DNA of 64,000 nucleotides from positions 13,984,618-14,048,617 of the forward strand of contig NC_083639.1 of the NCBI RefSeq assembly GCF_963576545.1. Reading direction: 5' to 3'. The DNA is from Limanda limanda. Taxonomy: Eukaryota; Chordata; Actinopteri; Pleuronectiformes; Pleuronectidae. The position numbers and the translations under genes are program-made. The notes under the pieces were generated by a model. That model worked only from the letters and a program-made list of their open reading frames with translations. It made no database searches and was not told the origin of the DNA. Below are positions 1 to 64,000 of the stretch, piece by piece; position 1 is the stretch's first letter; each line of letters opens with the position of its first letter.

Positions 1-479
1 ATATATGATAGTAATTATACCAATATAAAAGCAGTACATAGTAATAATGGCAGCAACAGTATATATAATAATAATAGTAATAGTGATATAATAATAGTAA
101 TTATAACATGTACACATGTATAAATATGTGTATATAGACTTATGAATACAAAGAATATACAGAGAGTATGATATATTTTATAATTTCCAGTGTGATATGG
201 GGGGGAGGGAATAAAAGGGGCTGGGGTTGACTGATAGCCAGGCTAGTGCCATAAAGGCACATGGGTGTGTGGAAATATGGGTTGGTGACTGGTGATGACT
301 GGCAAAGTTAATGTGCCTCATCTGTTATTGAGCCAATTTAGTTTTTAGATAGCTCATATTTGCCTATTTTTTCAAGAACCGTTTTGTTTTACTAATTCCT
401 ACTGGATATTCAATCACATGGTCTAATGTTGGACTACTTTATTCTGGCGCTTTCTTTCTGTGACTCGTTTAGGCCTACT

Positions 480-918
480 TGGCCTGGCCTTCTTTTAATT
501 GGCCTTATTTTGCATTGACTTGTTTTCATGTGCAAGCCTTCAATAAATATAATAAAAGTAATTAACAGTTTACACTTGTGTTATTTATAGGAAATGTGTT
601 TTGTTGGCACCTAGTCTATTTTGTTGCATTTCTAATTTATAAATGTAGGCTACTTGCATGGATAGGAAAATGTAACGTTTTTAGAGGGTAACTGTCTCCT
701 GCTTTAGGCTATGTAATTTTAGGCCTCATTGTGAGGCTATTTTGGTGCCGATGCAATTTCTTATTGATGTGTAGGCCTTCATGAATAATTTCAAATAACC
801 TACCTATCCATGTGTTGAGTCAGTGTTTGGCCTTTTCAGTCCGAAAGTGTAATCCGGCCCCCTGAGGTCTTGCTTGAAAAAATCTGGCCCCCTGTCCAAT
901 TTCACCCTGGCATCCCTG
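480..918 (+). mobile_element. Possible 3' end of a hAT-type DNA transposon
   Basis: The stretch is rich in TAGGCCTA-like words, has AATAAA/ATAAAA words near 542-558, and ends with paired GGCCCCCTG motifs followed by CCTGGCATCCCTG at 906-918, which resembles a hAT right terminus (complement CAGGGATGCCAG). No matching left terminus is visible inside the window, so the element is truncated or starts further left, and the target duplication cannot be checked. Family assignment is from memory of fish repeats and is weak. Confidence 0.35.
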
Positions 919-1477
919 CCCTACATTCTCCCCAAAAGGTTTTTCTCTTTCTTTGGCAGCTACTAAGACTTTAAACTTTACTCTAAGAAATCAGGGTTAG
1001 GCCTATGCATTACTCATGACACAACTTTATTGTTTCAAATGTGTATACTTCTACCTTTTGATGACAATACATAGGGCTGAATGAAGGATTGGGATACTAT
1101 TAGGAAAGATGCCTGCCAGAAAGAATGATAAGTACACAGCTGAGCTGACACAAAATCGATGCGGGGATGAATAAAACATTGGTTTGATGCAGTTTGTGCT
1201 ACAGGCTGTTTTAGCTTCTGACACACTGGCTTCTGTAAGGTAACTTTAGCTGCAGGACGCTGAATTGTACTTGCTCATGATGCACCTCAGACGATGCAAG
1301 CACACAGCTTTTGACATGAGCATCCTTTTTTACAGAGATTTGTCACAAGTGGTAATCAGTCTCTATTTTCTCCTCTCTCTGTCACTTTCTATCCATCTTT
1401 GGCCCCTTCCATCAATTTCCATGCCTTGTCTGAGGCTCCAGGCAGTTATTGAAGTAGGATGTTGTCGAGGGGCTTTG

Positions 1478-1500
1478 GGATGGATGGATGGATGGATGGA
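1478..1500 (+). repeat. (GGAT)n microsatellite
   Basis: About five tandem GGAT units followed by a short GA run (1500-1511). In fish such GGAT tracts often form the tail of dispersed repeats, but no repeat body is recognisable to the left. Confidence 0.8.
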
Positions 1501-3437
1501 GAGAGAGAGAATGGGTGAAGTTAGAAAAAGTGTGTGTCAGTGAACCACGCATTCCTCTCTGCCTCCTCAATTTTTCAGTCTACAAATGTCTTTCTTTTGT
1601 TTCTTGTCTTATTTCTTTCCTTTTTTGAATACTTGAATGTCTTTTCTTACTGTCTGACTTTCAAGTTTCACTTTGCTGTTCCCCAGTAAACCTTCCTCCT
1701 CTTCTGCTCCTTTCTCTCTTCACATCCCTTTTTTTCTAATTTTCTGTCTGACCAACCTCTTCCTTCATTATCACATACTTCCTTCCTTTAGAGCCATCCC
1801 TTTTGCCTCCCCTCCATTTCTCCCATCACCCACCTCCCGCCGCGTTGATTATACACAAGACTTTCTGAATCCAGCTCCTTTCCCCTATAGTATTCCCCTC
1901 TCTCATTAGGTGTTGTGCATGTGTTTGTGTGTGATCAGACACACAAGGCCAGGACTAAGCAGGGTAATGAACAAACTCTGGCATTGTGTTCGAGCCCCGG
2001 GGACGTGCTGTAGCTTCTAATATACAACAGCTCAGAGTCAAGGAGGGGAAAGAAAAATGCACTGATAGGGAGGCAGCTATCTGCTTAAAAGAAAAGCTAA
2101 ACTGAGAAGTTAAGAAGAGTCTATGGTTGATGTTTTCTTCAACTAAACGCTTTTGACAAGTCTACATTAATATGTCGTCTTAACCTGCAATTTTGACTGG
2201 GTAAGACAAAACTGTCAACTTCAGGTTTGTCTACATTCTTGTTACATTGAGTTAAGTGAACAAGAGGAAGGGCAAGGGAAAGTTTTGTTGGGATTTAGAA
2301 ATTGCTTTAAGAAATATATCTGAAACACAAATTTTTTTAAATAAACTATGATCTGAATCTTAAGCACATAGTTTTGAGGCCACATTTGCCAAATTTCACT
2401 TGGCTCTCTGCCGGCCACATGTGTCTTATAATGTGTGAGTCACTTCACTGTGTCTCCAGGTTGTAAAATGTGTTATTTATCAGCAGTGATGTGTTTTGTT
2501 ATACTTTTGGCACAAACCGTACAGTAGAGGGTGGGTTCGTTCCACCCAAGCTTTAACTCATGTTGTATAAGATGTGTCACCAACACAGCCCTCGCCCCGG
2601 CTCTTTCTTTTCCATCCTCTGTGTTGATGCGATCTGCATCACTGTCAAATCATTGCATAAACGCTGTAATGACTTTATTCCTTCTAACACATGCACACAT
2701 GCATATCTAGACAGCGCTCCACACTGAGTGCACTGTCCTTTCTTATTGTAGTTTGGTAACATGATCATATTCGCATATTACTCCAGCTGCACAAAATTAA
2801 ATGTATTTGACGTATACATCTATGCACGGACACACATCCTCCAGGGTGCTGTACTCCATTGGTGTGAGCCAGTGAATGGGCTGTTTCCAGATGATCTAAA
2901 CAAGGCTCTGTCAGCTCTGGCCAATATCAGTGACTGATGTGCAGACGCATGCACACACATGAGCAACTCCAAAGTTCTCTAGCTCATTACTATACTCTAC
3001 ACATGGACATAATACACTTGAGTCCATCTTCCCGCCATAATGAAACAGCACTGTTGTGTTCCAAATAGTTTCATTGGATCAAAATAATCGAACTTTGTAA
3101 GTAAAGCTCTTGCTCAAGTGTCGTGCAGCCTTTGCATCTCGTGCAAGGCAAGTGGGAGTGTTGCGCAAGCCTGTAACACATGTGAACTGTGCATCACAGC
3201 TCTTCAGGCCAAGTATGTCTTAACAAATCTGACACAAAGTAAAATATGTAACCCACGCCTTGCCACCATTTTTTTTATACTCGCATCAACAAACAAGTGA
3301 TTTATTTCATCACCCCGTCTCTTATCTTACTGCCACTTCTGCCTTGTGTTCTTGCTCTTCTGACTGTATGAAACTAAATCTTTCATCCATAACCGTTTCC
3401 TTTGGGGTAAAACATGTCTTTTTTTCTGATTCTGCAG

Positions 3438-58687
<55,250 letters not shown>

Positions 58688-59399
58688 GGACCATCCAGCG
58701 CCTCCATCTTCTCCTCCTCTTCACTCCTCGTCTCCATCTGTCTCTCTCCCTCGCTCCTCTCACCCAGAAAAACGAAAAACACTCCAGCCCCCAACAATAC
58801 AGACAAACTGCAAACGGACTGAAGCAGTATACTGCAACCTGGGGGGGGTTCGGCAGAGATGGGCGGGCCTGTGTACGCTTACATGTGTATGTGTGTGTTT
58901 GTGTGCGGCCCCATACGGTGAGACTGGGACACCGGACACTTTCACACATGCATACGTGGAGAAACATGTCAACTGACAGCATTTGATTATTGTGGATGTT
59001 GGTGTCTGTGGTTTGCTTGATTTTGATTTCAAGACTTTTGTGGTGACAAAGCGATGGTCAGGAAAGAAACAATGGAAGCCAGGAAAGGAACTCCATATAT
59101 GGCGTTATCATGAGCAGGATGGACCAATCAGTGATGAGCCTATGGAGAGCGGCTCTCTAGGTCATGTGACTCCAACGGGTGTCACAGATTGTTAGATTTA
59201 GTTTTTTGTTTTTTGTATAAATGTAATCAACTGCCCACTCTCTGATCTCTCGCCACTTGTATTACTGCTGAATTTGCACAATTTACAGAAACGTTACAAA
59301 GGAAGACTATATAGATATTATATATAAATACAGCTACGTTTTTAAAGACAGATTAGGGAGCAAACATTTTTGTTGTTTTCCTTTTCATTTTAAAACGAA

Positions 59400-59405
59400 C
59401 AATAA
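59400..59405 (+). terminator. Possible proximal poly(A) signal
   Basis: CAATAAAAATAC about 0.7 kb after the stop codon, in AT-rich context. Confidence 0.35.
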
Positions 59406-60221
59406 AAATACATCAATGAAACATGATTTGGTATTTCAAGTACAAAACAAAAGAACGTAGACAAAAAAAGAAAAAGAAACTAAAAAGTTGTACTGTGCCA
59501 TGTTTTCTTTGAATGTTGTTTAGTGCAAAGACATTTTGTTAGATGGAATGTGCTACCGTATGATTTTAAATATGAACATGCCTAGTGACTGAAAAGAATT
59601 GTTTGAGTAATGACCCCATTTTTAGATCCTTGATGAAATTAGCGGGAAGCATACGACGCGCGTTGTCGCTCTTCTCGAGTTCGGACGGTTCATGGTGTCA
59701 CAGTGAAAAACATGAAGTTGCTGTTTGCTCTAATTCGATTGGTGCAATCTTTCTGGTTTCAGAAAACCACATATTTACTCATTTACTCGCAGGATTGTTG
59801 CTTTATCGTGATCGCGTTAGTGTCTGGTCCCACGGCTGGTTCTACTCCTCAAGGGTCGAGCAGAAGGGACAGTTCAGTGCTTCACAATGTTGTGACTGAA
59901 CAATGAAGTAGCTCCATTGCACTACAGGAAATAGTCCCATTCGCCCCGTTTAGGACGTGGCCGACAGATCTAACCGCGAGGATTCCACCCGTGCAGAGTT
60001 TGTGTTTCCCATCTCTTGAAGGATCATTCATTTTCTGACGCGGCCCCGTGAGAGTGAGGCCGGGTCTCTGCGCTCTCAGATTCTGTTTACGTCTTTGCAG
60101 GAGCCAGGCTGAGGTCAGGCAGAGCTTAGTGGAGCCGCTCAGTGATGAAACAAAGTGGGAAAAGCTTTTTCTAGCCTAAAGCCTCTGTATTTTTTTTTTA
60201 CTTTCTCAATGTTAATACCCA

Positions 60222-60227
60222 AATAAA
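60222..60227 (+). terminator. Possible middle poly(A) signal
   Basis: AATAAAGGGGCAGGG, an exact AATAAA about 1.5 kb after the stop codon. Confidence 0.35.
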
Positions 60228-62035
60228 GGGGCAGGGAAAAGGTCTAGTGAGCATCTCTCTCCACCTCTGACCTATCTATTTGAAACAGGGATTATTGCTC
60301 TTTATCCATAAGGGGAGGGGTGAGGAACAATGCAGAGGTGAGACACCTCCGTTCATTAGCTACACGAGGATGAGTAATCCTCCACTTAGCCTGCAGCTCC
60401 TGTTTCAGAACTAGCCTATTGCCATGTGTGGCTTAAGCTTTTTTTTATTACTGATCTCCTAAGAGGATTTCTTTGTTTCTTTTTTTCTTTTTCTTTTTTG
60501 AAGTCTTGAAGTCATGGTTTTTACATTTGTGGTGAGAAATAATGTTTTCTGATTATTTTTATTTTTCTGCTTGCAAAAAACCAAACTGTGGTCTGTAAAT
60601 TGTTTTTGTTGATGTTTTCATTTGTAAATTGTAAACTTTTCATGATGAACAAAAGCTGTTTGCCATTCTTTTGTTATCAGATTGTTTTTGTTTGTTTTGT
60701 TTTTATTTTCCACATGTAAATTGTACATTTTACGGTACACAGAAGACAAAATTCTCCTTTGGTTTGCCTGAAAGTTTAAGTACTTGACCGAACTCGAGGT
60801 TTAATTTCCTGATCTCAAGGATCAAAATGAAATAGTTGCATCAGATGAGCGTGTGTGTCTTTGTGATGGAAACGTGACTTGCTGCTTTAACTCTTGTACC
60901 TTGTTTTTCTATCAGATTTTAGGGCTGTTATTTTATGCTGATCAGAAATGCTGTCGCTGTCCATCTTTACGCCAGATTCCTCAGAAAGAAAGAAAAAAAA
61001 AACAATCTCCTGATACATCTGAGAATAGAGAGCACACCTCCCAAATTACTGTCAGATATGAGATGTGACTTTGTGCAGCTGCAAACACATGAGCCGACTT
61101 CAACTGGATACGTCAGGTCTTGATCATGAAAAAAGAAACAGTTTTGAGGGACCACTCTGCCCGGGTTAAGGGAGAAGACTATTTTTCAGCCGAACGTGTT
61201 GCAAAACCTCCACCTACATAAGCTCAGCTCGCTGTACAAACAGTTTAAACATGTTGTTTCCTTCTGACCTTTTGCTGTACGTGCACACTTTGGTGCTTTA
61301 ATTGTATCACGTGGACGGGAAATGGACGGCTGCTGCTCCACAGCTCAGCAGTGCTGTTAGAATGAGTTCAGTGTATAGTGAGAAGAAAAATCCACCACTC
61401 GCAGCAACTGACTGAGGCCGCAGGGTCCGACTGGTGATGTGTCCGACTCTATAGACATTCTCAGTTCATTCTCAGGTTCATGCTCCATGTGGGTGGTAAT
61501 TTGGTCTCATCTTTAGAGAAGCTTCCCTTCTCTGTCCATTGTGATTACTGACTTGTATCTAGTGTTATTGAGGTGGTTTAGTCGCACTGAGTTGCAGGTT
61601 TTTTGCTGTTTTTCTGTCAAATCCGAGCAAATTAACAAGTGGAGTTCACTGCTCTGCCTCCAGTCTGAGCTCAGTCAGCACACAGCCATGCATCTCATGT
61701 TTAATTCTCAGCTCTTCAGACATGCTAAGTCACACTTATGCCTTTCCAAACCCTGGTGGAATCAAATGCAAAGTCTTGGCATCTTTCTGTTTTCAGTTTT
61801 TTTCCCCCCTGCTGTTCTCCAATTCTGGAAACGTGGTGGTTGGTCTTTTTTTTTTCCAACATGGACGTTGCATAGGCTCCTTGGAAACGCAAAGCAAGTG
61901 ACTTTCAGACTGAGTCGGCAAAAGGAATTTTAATACTACAGACTTCAGACTTGAAGCGACTGTCACAAGTTTGCAGGTTAACATTCATTGTGTAAATATT
62001 CTGTTATTTCCTATTTTGCAGATTTACTACTTGTA

Positions 62036-62081
62036 AATAAACACGCATCAAGGAGAGATTAAACATTTTTTGCTAAATAAA
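62036..62081 (+). terminator. Likely distal poly(A) signals (two AATAAA)
   Basis: Exact AATAAA at 62036-62041 (TGTAAATAAACACG) and 62076-62081 (CTAAATAAAATGTG), followed by a T/GT-rich stretch (62089-62111) suitable as a downstream element. A further AATAAA lies at 62393-62398, beyond a dispersed-repeat fragment. Confidence 0.55.
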
Positions 62082-62100
62082 ATGTGACTTGTACTTTGTT

Positions 62101-64000
62101 ATTTTATGACTAATTTGAATGGAAGAAGCACAGTATTCCATATACATGGATACACACATGAATATGGTGTGTATCAGGCATCTTTATGGGACTGGTCTTT
62201 CTGAGTGTGTGCAAATCTATTCAAAAATCTGGATCTAGTGAATTTAAATGTGTTTTCATAACTGCTCGTCGTGTTGGAGGGAAACACTTGTCCCAATCTA
62301 GTTTATCCTATAAACTAAACGTTTTCATGTGAGCAAACATACACAATGATACTGACTGATATGTCTGTGAGAGGCTCAATTTGTATTGCTTCAATAAATA
62401 AGGTGCATTCGTCATTTCTCTCACAGCATCTCTCCTCTCCATTCTCCTCTTTAGTGACAGGAAGCTTCCTGAGTGGGGACGTGTGTCAGGAAACACACGC
62501 TCATGTTAGTGTTAGTCACGATAGCTCTGTATTTACCACTCAATCCACCCCTGCTTGTTTAAGTACTAACTCTTCTCTCCATTGAATTGTCTTTTTGAGT
62601 TCTGTCTGCAAACTCCAGCCCTTTTGTGTTGTGCAATCCAAACCTTTCTAATGTGCTTGTTTGAATCATATCACTATTTTAGAATAACCTGCTCTATCGA
62701 CCTGTTTCTTTCAAATGTACATTGATCGTAGCGTCTTAATGAGTCGAGCCATTTAATACCAAAGTCTTAGTTTTGAAAACGTCCACAGTGAAGTGTTTTG
62801 CTTCTTGTCAGCCGGCAGCTCCCCTCCTCCGTCTCTCTGCCTTTCACGACTCGACCGGCGTCATTAATCATTCTTATGGGAATGTGGTTGAGTGGCTGGT
62901 GGGGGCTGGTTCCTCTGGAGGTGTTAATACGAACACGTTTACCCCCAACCATACATCCTGCTCGCACTGCCCTCAGCTTACATGCCCACTTACATGGACG
63001 AGCGGCTCCGAGTGCATAAAACAGTGGCACGTCTACCGGCTCACTCACATTTTCATGGAATCGACACGTATTTTTAGCTGAAGGAGGAAGCAGCGAGCGA
63101 CAGAGAGAGAAAAAAAGAGTATTAGAATGAACCAAAACCACCTTGTCTGGTTTCTTTTTTCATGGCCTGCCTGAAACCGTCAGCACTTCCCTCTCTCTCC
63201 CCCTCAAGCAGGTTCAATGAGCCCAGATAGACAGAAAATGTTATCGTTTGCACCATGTGTAACCAGCCGGGCTAATTCAATTAAAATTCCATCCGAGGAG
63301 GAACGCTGAAATTGCGTAATGGTCGTGGGAGCACTGAATCTCGTAATGATCCTGTCAAGAGGCAAATGATCTTGTGGCGCGAACATTATGATAAATTCCT
63401 CGCAGAGCACAAGATGCTGGTTTCTTCACCCCCCCCCCCTCCTCCAACTCTCCCTGCATGGAAAATTCTGTTGCTATAGTTAATAAAGCTGTGATCTATA
63501 TTTGCCCCCCACCTCTTTAATCTCCTTTAGTTACAATTGAAGAGGGCTCTGTGTTTTATCTCACGCTCAACCCAGTGAAATTGGAATTCTATTTTTGCTG
63601 AGGAATCCTTTGGCATCTGTCAATGTGCGTTGCGTCAAGAGTCTGGCGGAACCAGGGCTCCTCGAGTGGCAGCGGCTTCGGCTGCTCGGGCCCCTAAATC
63701 CGGTGAGCGGTTGAGTCGAGTTTCAGATGCTCCTGGTGAGGCGGAGGTGACAGCCGTGACTGGTTGGGTGGGGGGAACCTTAGAGATGGATTACTGTCAC
63801 CGCTCTTAACTTGGGCTGCACGGAAAAAGCAGCGAGTGCGTGTGAGGACAGGAGTGGGCGTTATGTGCAGGTGCTGCCAAACTTCAGCCCACCACACACA
63901 TGCACCGTTACACCGTGCACCGCTCCTGAAGGCAGCACGGTGGGAATGAAGCTTGGTTAGTTTAGCTGTTCAAACCCTTTTATGAATTAAAAAAAAACTC
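62101..64000. other. Intergenic sequence downstream of plxna1
   Basis: Contains a repeat fragment (62187-62265) and a C-run (63429-63438). No gene is supported on either strand. Bases 63260-63420 are non-repetitive with CTAATTCAATTAAAATTCC and TCGTAATGATC words, a possible conserved element. The short GGCAGCACGGTGG at 63931-63943 matches the opening of a common fish repeat but is too short to call. Confidence 0.65.
62187..62265 (+). repeat. Dispersed repeat, copy 2 (3' part only)
   Basis: TGGGACTGGTCTTTCTGAGT, GTGTGCAAAT and AAAAATCTGGATCTAGTGAA align with the end of the copy at 56761-56840 (GGGGACTGATTT, TTGTGCAATTTGG, AAAAATCTGAATCTGGTGAA), allowing a short gap. Only the terminal part is recognisable. 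Confidence 0.55.

Larger units (their letters stand above)
1..3437 (+). other. Partial upstream intron of plxna1
   Basis: No exon is supported before 3438. The first 180 bases are AT-rich with TAA/TA runs. Bases about 480-918 look like the end of a hAT-type transposon (separate entry). A short (GGAT)n run lies at 1478-1500. Bases 1560-1910 are pyrimidine-rich. The intron ends in TTTTTCTGATTCTGCAG at 3437. The rest is unremarkable AT-rich intron. Confidence 0.75.
58688..62100 (+). other. plxna1: plxna1 3' UTR (about 3.4 kb)
   Basis: After the stop there is a long AT-rich, non-coding, transposon-free stretch with several ATTTA words and T-rich runs. No splice acceptor plus coding segment is recognisable. 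Plexin A1 mRNAs of other vertebrates have 3' UTRs of similar length. The 3' end is placed after the paired AATAAA signals near 62036-62081, but earlier signals at 59400 and 60222 could give shorter forms. The end point is inferred. Confidence 0.65.

Noticed and set aside
1960..2005. Possible tRNA or tRNA-derived SINE (GTTCGAGCCCC)
   Set aside because: Only a B-box-like word is present; no A box at the right distance and no cloverleaf can be drawn.
63931..63943. Start of a common fish repeat (GGCAGCACGGTGG)
   Set aside because: Only 13 bases match and the following sequence diverges at once.

Overview
The window is nuclear DNA of a vertebrate, most likely a teleost fish. The reasons are a plexin gene with vertebrate exon structure, very long CA/TG microsatellites, hAT and L2-type repeats of fish character, and no compact bacterial-style coding. 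The species cannot be named from the sequence alone.

One gene fills almost the whole window on the + strand: the 3' part of a class A plexin, best matched to plexin A1 (plxna1; the a or b teleost copy cannot be told apart). I recognise 23 exons between 3438 and 58687. Their phases join into one uninterrupted frame of 1191 residues plus a TGA stop. The missing N-terminal ~700 residues (signal peptide, Sema domain, first PSI/IPT units) must lie to the left of the window. In order, the exons encode the end of the PSI2/IPT2 region, PSI3, IPT3-IPT6, a glycine-rich single transmembrane helix, a juxtamembrane coiled coil, and the cytoplasmic split GAP domain with the Rho-GTPase-binding domain (RBD) inserted in it. 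An AT-rich 3' UTR of about 3.4 kb probably follows, ending at AATAAA signals near 62036-62081. The last 1.9 kb is intergenic with no supported gene.

The introns, largest 13.2 kb (3639-16806), hold the rest. There are two complete hAT-type non-autonomous DNA transposons with perfect 8-bp target duplications (3909-5133 and 48690-49574), an L2-type LINE 3' end (38490-38830), fragments of other dispersed repeats, two very long perfect TG repeats (139 and 184 bp), TA and AGGAG repeats, and AT-rich stretches with many TAAT cores that could be regulatory.

I see no previously undescribed enzymatic or defence system. The most notable observations are: (1) the first hAT element carries two pieces of a histone H3 gene in antisense orientation, including the H3 C-terminus with its stop codon; (2) the intron ahead of the first GAP exon has an AG-free stretch of about 409 nt before its acceptor, and a second possible donor at its start; (3) a 184-bp TG repeat runs directly into TTTTTGCAG, an arrangement like the (TG)mTn acceptor of CFTR.
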